Assembly (NCBI GenBank): GCA_016201185.1
Contig: JACQDG010000069.1
Coordinates: 1-6,543 of the forward strand
Direction of reading: 5' to 3'
From: Acidobacteriota bacterium
GTDB taxonomy: Bacteria > Acidobacteriota > Terriglobia > Bryobacterales > JACQDG01
Length of the DNA: 6,543 nucleotides
This document shows, one piece after another, positions 1 through 5,697 of this stretch; the stretch's first letter is position 1; each line of letters starts with the position of its first letter. The notes under the pieces are model-generated. The model ran no database searches and had not been told where the DNA came from. It saw only the letters and a list, made by a program, of their open reading frames with translations. Both the position numbers and the translations under genes were made by a program.

Positions 1-1305
1 CCGGATCTTGCGGATGGCTTCCGCGATCTGGTCCATATCCTGGCGGGAGCCGAGCAGCATGGTCTGGAAGAACCATATGGCCTCCTCGCAAAGACGATCG
101 TTGGCCGGGCAGTGGTTGCGCTCCTCGTACTCGGCGATCCGCTGGGGGGAATAGATGGCGTGGTAGCCGCGGGAATGCAGGGTTTCCGCCAGGAAGGGCT
201 CCTTGTTGAGCGGGGAATACCCGCCGGAACTGGGAATCCCCTCGGCCGCCAGCGCCTTCAGGAACTTCGCCCGGGGCGCGCCGGCGAAATGCTGCTGGTC
301 GTACCGGAACATGTAGAGATGATAGGCGTTGCGGGTGCAGCCCTCGTACAGCCGGGCCGGCGAGATGCCGGGGATCTCGCGGAGCATGCTGGTCAAGTAC
401 GCGGCGTTCTGCTCCCGGATGCGGGACTGCTCCTCGACGCGGGTCAACTGCTCGAGCAACAGGGCCGCCTGGAACTCCGTCATGCGGAGGTTGGCGCCGT
501 TGCGCACGTAGGAGAAGCCCGATTTCGATTTGCCGCGGCCGTTGTTGTGGAAGCTGATCGAGCGCTCGATCATCTCCTCACTGCTGGTGAGGATGGCGCC
601 GCCTTCGCCGGAGCTCAAGTTCTTGGAGACCTGAAAGCTGAAGCAGCCGAGATCGCCCAGGGTGCTGAGTTTGCGGTGGCGCCATTCGCCGAAATGGGCC
701 TGGCAGGCGTCCTCGAGAACCGGCAGATTGCGCTTCTTGCCGATGGCCAGGATCGTGTCCAGGTCAGCGGCCGAGCCTCCCAGGTGCACGGGCAGGATGC
801 ATCGGGTGCGCGGGGTGATGGCCGCCTCGATCTGGCGGGCGTCCATTTGAAAAGTCTCCGGGTCGGTGTCCACGAAGATGGGGAGCGCATGCACGAGCAG
901 AACGGTGTTAACGGTGGCGACGAAAGTGTAGGGCGGCACCAGCACCTCATCGCCGGGGCCGATGCCCAAGGCGTGGAGGGAGGTGAAAAGTGCGCTGGTG
1001 CCGTTGGCCACGGCCAGGCAATACTTTGCGCCCAGGGTCTTGGCCCAGGTCTCCTCGAACTGCTTGGCGTAGACGCCGCCGCTGTAACGGTGCCAGGCCT
1101 TCTTGCGCAGGACTTCCATCCACGCTTTTTCGTCGTTTTCCTTGACCAACGGCCAGGAGGGAAACGGCGCAGTGCGCACGGGCGCGCCGCCGAGCAGCGC
1201 CAGCTTGCCGTTGGTGCGCGGCGTGGGGCGAGCGGCAATACCGATTCCGGCGGCCACGGCCGGCGCGGCGCCCAGAAAACCTCGTCTCGTAATTTGCTTG
1301 GGCAT
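1..1305 (-). CDS. DegT/DnrJ/EryC1/StrS-family PLP aminotransferase with Tat signal (3' end cut by window)
   Basis: The minus frame is open from the ATG at 1305-1303 to the left edge, giving 435 residues; the end is probably close, since the last residues (EAIRKIR) resemble the family's C-terminal helix. The family is fold-type I, PLP-dependent and usually transaminates keto-sugars. Visible marks are the cofactor pocket NGTSALF near 101-107, EDACQAHFG at 198-206 with Asp199 placed to bind the pyridine nitrogen, and SKNLSSGEGG with Lys228 as the Schiff-base lysine. The N-terminus reads ITRRGFLGAAPAVAAG followed by a hydrophobic stretch: a twin-arginine signal, so export of the folded holoenzyme is inferred, which is odd for a normally cytoplasmic sugar aminotransferase. 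A strong AGGAGGT lies 5 nt before the ATG. An upstream ceramidase gene stub ends 21 nt away, suggesting an ancestral operon. Substrate is unknown; family assignment is secure. Confidence 0.93.
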   Translation of the reverse strand, partial: MPKQITRRGFLGAAPAVAAGIGIAARPTPRTNGKLALLGGAPVRTAPFPSWPLVKENDEKAWMEVLRKKAWHRYSGGVYAKQFEETWAKTLGAKYCLAVANGTSALFTSLHALGIGPGDEVLVPPYTFVATVNTVLLVHALPIFVDTDPETFQMDARQIEAAITPRTRCILPVHLGGSAADLDTILAIGKKRNLPVLEDACQAHFGEWRHRKLSTLGDLGCFSFQVSKNLSSGEGGAILTSSEEMIERSISFHNNGRGKSKSGFSYVRNGANLRMTEFQAALLLEQLTRVEEQSRIREQNAAYLTSMLREIPGISPARLYEGCTRNAYHLYMFRYDQQHFAGAPRAKFLKALAAEGIPSSGGYSPLNKEPFLAETLHSRGYHAIYSPQRIAEYEERNHCPANDRLCEEAIWFFQTMLLGSRQDMDQIAEAIRKIR

Positions 1306-1310
1306 GACTT

Positions 1311-1317
1311 ACCTCCT
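1311..1317 (-). promoter_or_regulatory. Shine-Dalgarno of the DegT gene
   Basis: On the minus strand this reads AGGAGGT, 5 nt before the ATG at 1305. It fixes the start of the aminotransferase and places the Tat motif at the very N-terminus. It lies inside the left copy of the 143-bp direct repeat, just after the stop codon of the ceramidase fragment, so termination and re-initiation were probably coupled in the ancestral operon. Confidence 0.8.
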
Positions 1318-1326
1318 GGAAATCCC

Positions 1327-1451
1327 TTACCGGGAGCCGGCGCGCTTCACCAGCTCGTGTATCTTTCCGATGATCGTCTCCTCCACCGACGGAGCGAAAG
1401 GACCGGGCTGGCCATAATATATCATGGCCCCGCCGCCCTCGTAGCCGCCTT
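1327..1451 (-). pseudogene. 3'-terminal fragment of a second ceramidase-family gene
   Basis: Read on the minus strand, this encodes the last 40 residues of a ceramidase-family protein nearly identical to the C-terminus of the intact gene at 3154-4521, from GGYEGGG through KRAGSR, ending with TAA at 1327-1329 (the intact gene ends with TGA). The only residue change is Met to Thr at the position equivalent to 440; the other three coding differences are silent. An in-frame TAA at 1452-1450 abuts the break, and no start codon precedes the fragment, so it is not expressed as a protein. It marks the original junction between ceramidase and the DegT gene. The mainly silent differences suggest the two ends diverged while both were functional, though the count is small. 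Confidence 0.88.
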
Positions 1452-1464
1452 AGCGAAAGGCGCT

Positions 1465-1788
1465 TCAGCCGCGGCGGCCTTGCCGCATCCGCTTGGCCGG
1501 TCGGCTCGTGTTCGCCGCCGCCGGATGTGAGCGCCTGCCACGCGGCCTCCCCGACCCGTGATGCTCATAAAGGGTCTCGGGAGCGATATCGGCGCCGTTC
1601 GGCCACACCACGGTGCCACCGTCGAGAAAGAAACGTCGAAAGTAGTTCAGGTCTTTCAGCGGCTCGAATACGGGACCAGCCAGCCACGGACCGAAATCAA
1701 CCGTCTTTTCGGAGTTGTCGTTGAACGTCAGGTGGATGCGATAGCCGCCGCGGTACTCAGCGCGTATTACCGATGGCAGAAAGGTCAT
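1465..1788 (-). CDS. DUF2442 domain protein
   Basis: A 107-residue protein on the minus strand. Residues 1-75 fit DUF2442: an N-terminal strand region (VIRAEYRGGYRIHLTF), then the family core VDFGPWLAGPVFEPL near 30-44, YFRRFF near 49-54, and the signature WPNGADIAPETLYE at 62-75. The tail from about 78 to 107 is basic and rich in Arg, Gly and Ala. It goes past the usual end of the family, so it may be a real extension or the result of the local rearrangement near 1452. GAGGTG lies just upstream of the ATG and overlaps the end of the DUF4160 gene, leaving 9 nt between the two genes, so they are likely translated together. DUF2442 genes often sit beside DUF4160 genes, and such pairs are commonly suspected to be toxin-antitoxin-like; biochemical function is not established. 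Confidence 0.85.
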   Translation of the reverse strand: MTFLPSVIRAEYRGGYRIHLTFNDNSEKTVDFGPWLAGPVFEPLKDLNYFRRFFLDGGTVVWPNGADIAPETLYEHHGSGRPRGRRSHPAAANTSRPAKRMRQGRRG

Positions 1789-1797
1789 GGCGACACC

Positions 1798-2058
1798 TCA
1801 CTCGAGGGGCTCGATCCTCTCAAGAGGACGGCCCGCCTTCGTGCTCTTCCAGTTGGCCTCAAGCTCCCGCCGATGGAGGGACGCCCACTCCCGGATGAGG
1901 CGGAGCGCCGTCTTCGACTGGATGTTTCCAATGATCATTTCCCCGTCCAGGTCGAACTTCCCTTGCTGTCCTTGGTACTCGGCGTGGAAGTGCGCTGGCT
2001 CATGCTCCCTGTAAAACATCCTAATGGCGATCCCGAAGAACACCGAGATGATCGGCAC
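1798..2058 (-). CDS. DUF4160 domain protein
   Basis: An 86-residue protein that begins with GTG at 2058-2056. This start is chosen because an in-frame TGA lies two codons upstream and because the resulting N-terminus (PIISVFFGIAIRMFY) matches the start of DUF4160 proteins. The family signature EHEPAHFHAEY is at 18-28, with His19, His23 and His25. A helix REWASLHRRELEANW follows at 56-70, also typical. Length matches the usual 80-95 residues. No strong Shine-Dalgarno is visible, so translation may depend on the upstream 308-residue gene, whose stop is 50 nt away, or be weak. It forms a tight pair with DUF2442. Role unknown; toxin-antitoxin-like behaviour is a common suggestion for this pair, but it is inference here. 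Confidence 0.88.
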   Translation of the reverse strand: MPIISVFFGIAIRMFYREHEPAHFHAEYQGQQGKFDLDGEMIIGNIQSKTALRLIREWASLHRRELEANWKSTKAGRPLERIEPLE

Positions 2059-2108
2059 GCTTCAAGTTTACCGTGCTCGTGAAGCTAGTCCGCCTAAAGA
2101 TCCGGCGT

Positions 2109-3035
2109 TTAGCGAGTCTTTTGCGCCGTCGGCTGGCAGCGGCTTCCATGAGAAGGCCGGTCCAGATTGTCGAGCCAGTTCTTGATCTCCCGCGCGGCCT
2201 TGAAGTAGCTGCCGTGACCATCGACGGTAATTCTCTTTACCACGAAGCGACACTCCTCGTAATCATCGTCTTCGCCCTTTACGAGACGCGGGTCCTTGCC
2301 AGGCCGGTCGACCAGGACGGCCACAGGCTGATACTGAAACCTAGAAACGGGGAGGTAGCAGACAAAATCTGGCCTTCGCTTCCCACTGAGAAGTGCCGGC
2401 TGTGGTATCAACATAGGGTAGTGGGTCGAACCGCCGGTCAGAAGGACGTACCAGTGAAGAATCATCGCCTCGTCACCGGTTTCACAGAGCCCCCACTGAC
2501 CCTTGACATCGCACAGAAACTTTAGCACGGAACAACGGACCGTCCGTTGTGGTGCGAGGGCTCGCTCTTGTGTAAACTGACATGGCTCGTCCCCGCAGCG
2601 GTCAACAATTTCGGCATTTACGGATTCCGCGTACTCCTGCGTCACCAGGTCGAATGCTTGGAAGGGACTTATCGATGCCGACCACTGGGAACAGGGGGCC
2701 GCCGCTTTCGCGTCGAGCCAATCAAGGTACTGACGCAGGAAGGTCCTCTTCGTATAGGGCCGGTACAGCCCCAACCTCGCATCGTCAGGACTAACATTGC
2801 GATGGACGATGTGGCAAAGGAAGTTCTTAGGTAGTTGTAGGACTTGTGGCAGTTCCTCCCCGGGGATGCCGGGGAATTCGGCCTTGGGGAAGTCCTCGCA
2901 ATTGGGGCACCAAAAGTGTGGATCGTTAGGGCCGCTGAACCAGTAGAATGATTCTGACTCGACATCAATCGGCATGCCGCACCGCTTGCAGATGTACCTC
3001 GTCAGTTGAAGGTCATAACGGTCCGCTACGCGCAT
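2109..3035 (-). CDS. Unrecognised 308-residue zinc-ribbon protein, possibly nuclease-like
   Basis: I do not recognise this protein. The N-terminus has a probable zinc ribbon: CKRC at 16-19 and CPNC at 43-46. The middle (about 60-200) is mixed, with aromatic and cysteine residues but no known motif. The C-terminal part holds GKRRPDF at 218-224, then a strand YQPVAVLVDRPGK at 235-247, followed by an acidic patch EDDDYEE at 255-261 and a helix SYFKAAREIKNWLDNL. An acidic residue after a strand (Asp223) followed by a second strand with Asp243 loosely resembles a PD-(D/E)xK nuclease core. However, the expected E/D-x-K is replaced by D-R-P-G-K, so this is weak. There is no signal peptide, so it is probably cytoplasmic. 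AAGGAA precedes the ATG. Codon use looks less GC-biased than the flanks, in line with acquisition together with DUF4160/DUF2442 downstream. Confidence 0.75.
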   Translation of the reverse strand: MRVADRYDLQLTRYICKRCGMPIDVESESFYWFSGPNDPHFWCPNCEDFPKAEFPGIPGEELPQVLQLPKNFLCHIVHRNVSPDDARLGLYRPYTKRTFLRQYLDWLDAKAAAPCSQWSASISPFQAFDLVTQEYAESVNAEIVDRCGDEPCQFTQERALAPQRTVRCSVLKFLCDVKGQWGLCETGDEAMILHWYVLLTGGSTHYPMLIPQPALLSGKRRPDFVCYLPVSRFQYQPVAVLVDRPGKDPRLVKGEDDDYEECRFVVKRITVDGHGSYFKAAREIKNWLDNLDRPSHGSRCQPTAQKTR

Positions 3036-3135
3036 CCTCGAATTCCTTTACACTGGCACCGACCCCCCCCCGTAGATTTAACGATCTGCTCTCAGGCGCG
3101 ACCTGGTTCGGGCCGTCGCCTGTAAGCGGATGGCT
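3036..3135. other. Leader of the 308-residue gene with a nine-C tract
   Basis: This spacer separates the right copy of the repeat from the 308-residue gene. It holds a run of nine C on the plus strand at 3063-3071 (nine G in the transcript), about 27 nt upstream of the start codon. No convincing -35/-10 pair was seen on the minus strand. Expression could come by read-through from the ceramidase gene, which is co-directional. Confidence 0.4.
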
Positions 3136-3278
3136 TTACCTCCTGGGAATCCTTCATCGGGAGCCAGCGCGCTTCACCAGCTCGTGTATCTTTCCGATGA
3201 TCATCTCCTCCACCGACGGAGCGAAAGGACCGGGCTGGCCATAATATATCATGGCGCCGCCGCCCTCGTAGCCGCCTT
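3136..3278 (-). repeat. 143-bp direct repeat, right copy (within and after ceramidase gene)
   Basis: Partner of 1309-1451. It covers the last 40 codons of the intact ceramidase gene, its TGA stop at 3154-3156 and a downstream AGGAGGT at 3144-3138. Here that Shine-Dalgarno is followed by ATC, not a start codon, so it is an orphan ribosome binding site. This indicates that the sequence once preceded another gene, most likely a DegT gene as in the left copy. Confidence 0.95.
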
Positions 3279-4521
3279 CCTGGAGTATCCGCACCGAAGG
3301 GATGTAAGCGAACACGTCGTTGCTGTAACCGGCCACCCAGAGACGATCCGCTCCCAGCTCTTTCTTGAGGCGCAGGTCGTAATCCACCACCACTTCACCG
3401 GCCATGGCGATGAAGGTCAAGTCATTATCGAATCGCCAGACCTGAAGAGGATAGGGATACTCCGCGGGCAGGCGGCCATCGCGATTTAAAATGTCGAGCA
3501 TCATCCGGGCGTGGCGCTGGATGTAAATGTTCGGGTCCTGAAGGCGTTTCTCCCATTCCTCGCGACCGGGAGAGGGCGCGAAGGCCACCGGAAACTGGTC
3601 CCAGGCGGACTTCAGCGGGCCGCGAATCGGCGCGAGCTTTTCGGCGAGGGCTTTGTCGACGGCCGTGCCAAGCTCCTCGCCGTGCTGGCGGGCCAACTCA
3701 GGGGTCCCTCGCGGATTCGGGTTGGCGTCGGCGCCGCAACCGGCAACGAACAGGGCCAAGGCGTCGGGGTGGCGCCTCTCCAGCCACTCCTGGGCAAACC
3801 CGGCGTAATCACCGTTGAATTGGTAGAAATCGCCGCCCAGGGTGGTGTTGTGGCAAGCGTAACCGAATACGATGCCGCGCAGCGCGCCCTTCTTGCCTTC
3901 GACGCGAAGGATCGGGACGTCGTGATCCACCGGGCCGGCCGTGTTGGGCGTCATGACGACGCCCTTCTCGGTCTTGGCGCGACGGTTCATGGCGAATCCC
4001 GCTTCGCTGTGGCCGAAGCTGAGCTGCGCCGGCTTCAAATCCTTGAGGGCCGCGCCGATGACGGAGACAACCTTGTCATCGAGCTCGCGGGTGTAGCTCT
4101 CGACGGCGGCCCAGTCGGCGTCATTCATGTCGTACGCCACCGACAGGGTCCGCGACAGCACCGGTCCGGCATGGGTGTGGGAGGAATTCAGAACCAGGCG
4201 GTCGCGCGGCAGGTGATAGTCCTTCTGGGCGCGGTCTGCCACGCGCCGGGCCGAGTCGGCGGGGAAGCCGAGCAGATCGGAGGTCACCAGCACAGCGCGG
4301 CGGCCGGACTGGTCCTCAAGCGCCAGGGCCTTGACGTAAATGTCCTCGAGCGTTCCCTCGGAAGCATGCTTGCGCGCGGCGTAGCCGGCCATCCCCATGG
4401 CTTTTTCCGGGGTGATGCGCACTTTGGCAACACCGGCTTTCCAGGAGCCGGAAGCGGCGTGCAAAGGCGTCGGCAGTGTTGCCATTACCAGCAGCGCGAG
4501 AGAAATCCTAATCGTCGTCAT
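3154..4521 (-). CDS. Secreted neutral/alkaline ceramidase-family protein (N-terminal domain type)
   Basis: A 455-residue protein with a Sec-type signal peptide (hydrophobic ISLALLVMATLP, probable cleavage after LHA near 22). It matches the neutral/alkaline non-lysosomal ceramidase N-terminal domain; true ceramidases hydrolyse the amide of ceramide with a zinc ion. Likely metal-site elements are SSHTHAGP with His115 and His117, YACHNT with His224, GEVVVDY with Glu376, and GYSNDVFAYIP with Tyr406. It is much shorter than classical neutral ceramidases (about 650 or more residues) and lacks their C-terminal domain. The stretch where bacterial ceramidases carry the nucleophilic serine in a GDVSPN-like motif reads GADANPNP at 263-270, with Asn267 at the serine position. 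Amide hydrolysis of ceramide is therefore doubtful and the substrate is unknown. The start is supported by CAGGGAA upstream. It heads the leftward operon. Confidence 0.9.
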   Translation of the reverse strand: MTTIRISLALLVMATLPTPLHAASGSWKAGVAKVRITPEKAMGMAGYAARKHASEGTLEDIYVKALALEDQSGRRAVLVTSDLLGFPADSARRVADRAQKDYHLPRDRLVLNSSHTHAGPVLSRTLSVAYDMNDADWAAVESYTRELDDKVVSVIGAALKDLKPAQLSFGHSEAGFAMNRRAKTEKGVVMTPNTAGPVDHDVPILRVEGKKGALRGIVFGYACHNTTLGGDFYQFNGDYAGFAQEWLERRHPDALALFVAGCGADANPNPRGTPELARQHGEELGTAVDKALAEKLAPIRGPLKSAWDQFPVAFAPSPGREEWEKRLQDPNIYIQRHARMMLDILNRDGRLPAEYPYPLQVWRFDNDLTFIAMAGEVVVDYDLRLKKELGADRLWVAGYSNDVFAYIPSVRILQEGGYEGGGAMIYYGQPGPFAPSVEEMIIGKIHELVKRAGSR

Positions 4522-4581
4522 GATGATTCCCTGGGCCGATTGTAGCTCATGCTAGAGTGTTGCTGGTAAAGCAGCAGGCTT
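4522..4581. promoter_or_regulatory. Divergent promoter region between ceramidase and sulfatase genes
   Basis: This is the only intergenic space from which the two gene groups diverge, so both promoters should lie in or near it. For the leftward operon a good -10 candidate, TACAAT, occurs on the minus strand at 4544-4539; no clear -35 lies at the usual spacing. A short inverted repeat, TGCTG-6 nt-CAGCA at 4561-4576, sits just before the sulfatase start and could be an operator or a weak leader hairpin. No clear rightward -10/-35 pair was found. The sulfatase start is preceded by a weak AGCAGG. Confidence 0.4.
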
Positions 4582-5676
4582 ATGCGCAGGCGGACGTTCC
4601 TCAGGGGCGCGCTGGCGGGGGCACTGGCGCGGACCGGCCGGCCGCAGCCGGCCGCCGAGCGGCCGCACATCCTGCTGGTGATCGCCTCCGACCTGGCCGC
4701 CTGGATGCTCGGCTGCTACGGCAACCAGGAGATCCAGACGCCGAACATCGACCGGCTGGCGGTGCAGGGGGTGCGCTTCGAGAATTGTTTCGTCTGCACG
4801 CCGGTCTCTTCGCCGAGCCGGGCGACGCTGTTTACCGGGCGGACGCCGATGCAGCATGGCATCCAGGACCTTCCGGTGCAGCCGCCGAGCTTCCGTGACG
4901 AGGTTTTCCTGAGCGACATCCTCGCCGCCCACGGATACCTGTGCGGCTATTTCGGCAGGTGGGACATGGGGGACGAGGGGCAGGCGCAGCACGGCTTCAG
5001 TCCGTGGTACGTGGCCGACGAGGCCGACTTGGTCCTGCGGCGGGCGATCGAGTTTATGGAGCAGGCGCGGGCGAAGAAGGAACCGTGGCTCGCCGTGGCG
5101 GCTTACGCGGAGTCGGCAGGGACGGGGTTGGACGACCGTGTGGGGGCGCTCGTCGACTACCTGGAAGAGAAAAAGCTTTCAGAGGACACGCTGGTGGTAT
5201 TCACCTCCGATCGAGGCCACCAGCAGAATGTGTCAGACCCTGATGCGATTTCCATGCGCGAGGAAGTGATAAGAGTGCCGCTCCTGATGCGCTGGCTGGG
5301 CCAGATACCGCCGGGGCGGGTGCGACGGGAACTGGTGAGCACGTACGACTTTATGCCGAGCATGCTGGACCTGCTGCGGCTGCCGTTGCCGAAGGGGCGG
5401 AACCTGTGCGGGCGGAGCTACTGGCCCCTCGCCACTTCGCGGGCGCTGGGCAAGTGGGATGAGCGCGTCTACGGCTACTTCCGCAGCACGGCCATGCTGC
5501 GCGAGCCGCAGTACAAGCTGGTGCTGCGAAACGAAGGCAAGGGGCCCAACGAACTGTGCGACCTGAGCGCCGACTCGGCAGGGCACGCGAACCGGATCGA
5601 GGACCGCGCACTAGCGCATGTGCGGCAGAGTATGACGCGGGACCTGAACGCGTGGATCAAGAAGTACAGCAGGTGA
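4582..5676 (+). CDS. Compact Tat-exported sulfatase-family protein, catalytic site atypical
   Basis: A 364-residue protein. The N-terminus RRRTFLRGALAGALA is a twin-arginine signal, so periplasmic or surface location is likely. Sulfatase (alkaline-phosphatase superfamily) features in order are: PHILLVIASDLAAWMLGCYGN (29-48), TPNIDRLA (53-60), a serine-type modification motif SSPSRATLFTG with Ser76 as the would-be formylglycine residue, FGRWDMG (124-130), LVVFTSDRGH (204-213), and a C-terminal NELCDLSADSAGHANRI like the family's ELYDLxxDPxExxN. Departures from consensus: the first metal-binding Asp-Asp is Ser36-Asp37; GKWHLG has become GRWDMG, losing both Lys and His; the substrate-side His before the middle region is absent; and Asp-Asn is Asp210-Arg211. 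The region between about 175 and 200 is shorter than in typical 450-550-residue sulfatases. It may be a pseudoenzyme or act on another ester. The methyltransferase follows after 21 nt. Confidence 0.88.
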   Translation: MRRRTFLRGALAGALARTGRPQPAAERPHILLVIASDLAAWMLGCYGNQEIQTPNIDRLAVQGVRFENCFVCTPVSSPSRATLFTGRTPMQHGIQDLPVQPPSFRDEVFLSDILAAHGYLCGYFGRWDMGDEGQAQHGFSPWYVADEADLVLRRAIEFMEQARAKKEPWLAVAAYAESAGTGLDDRVGALVDYLEEKKLSEDTLVVFTSDRGHQQNVSDPDAISMREEVIRVPLLMRWLGQIPPGRVRRELVSTYDFMPSMLDLLRLPLPKGRNLCGRSYWPLATSRALGKWDERVYGYFRSTAMLREPQYKLVLRNEGKGPNELCDLSADSAGHANRIEDRALAHVRQSMTRDLNAWIKKYSR

Positions 5677-5697
5677 GGCGGCCAGGGTAGCTGAGCG

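Larger units (their letters stand above)
1309..1451 (-). repeat. 143-bp direct repeat, left copy (ceramidase gene end + SD)
   Basis: This copy aligns without gaps to 3136-3278 at an offset of 1827 bp, with mismatches at 1320, 1326, 1328, 1330, 1339, 1376 and 1429 (7 of 143, about 95% identity). Similarity stops abruptly at both ends: at 1308/1307 close to the DegT start codon, and at 1451/1452 inside the ceramidase coding sequence. The content is the end of a ceramidase-family gene plus the spacer holding the DegT ribosome binding site. Confidence 0.95.
1452..3135. mobile_element. Putative inserted cassette between 143-bp direct repeats
   Basis: This segment sits between the two copies of the repeated ceramidase gene end and separates ceramidase from DegT. 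It holds three minus-strand genes: the 308-residue zinc-ribbon protein, DUF4160 and DUF2442. By eye its G+C is lower than the flanks (sample 60-base lines in the 308-residue gene are about 48-57%, against 60% or more in flanking genes). No transposase, integrase or terminal inverted repeats were found, so it is not a standard insertion sequence. Two origins fit: integration of DNA carrying its own copy of the gene end, which regenerates an intact 3' end; or a tandem ceramidase duplication whose distal copy was largely replaced. The bounds given are the inner edges of the repeats. Confidence 0.5.

Noticed and set aside
615..1238. Minus-strand open frame of 207 codons
   Set aside because: Same strand but another frame of the DegT gene; rich in Arg/Ser/Pro with no family features.
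112..1530. Long plus-strand open frame of 472 codons
   Set aside because: It is antisense to the DegT gene, which shows clear catalytic motifs. The translation is low-complexity, rich in Gly/Ala/Arg, with no domain: a shadow of high-G+C coding sequence that also runs over the repeat.
1558..2082. Plus-strand open frame of 174 codons across the DUF2442/DUF4160 pair
   Set aside because: Antisense to two genes with recognisable family signatures and a tight translational arrangement.
2073..2525. Plus-strand open frame of 150 codons opposite the 308-residue gene
   Set aside because: The minus-strand frame is twice as long and has a zinc-ribbon cysteine pattern and a plausible ribosome binding site; the plus frame shows neither.
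1452..3135. Classical insertion sequence or composite transposon
   Set aside because: No transposase or terminal inverted repeats were found, and the flanking 143-bp repeats are host gene ends rather than insertion sequence ends.
3130..3244. Possible small plus-strand genes in the right repeat copy
   Set aside because: The same open phase appears in the left copy because both are the antisense of ceramidase codons; there is no independent evidence of expression.
3511..4545. Plus-strand open frame of 344 codons
   Set aside because: Antisense to the ceramidase gene, no motifs, and composition typical of a high-G+C shadow frame.
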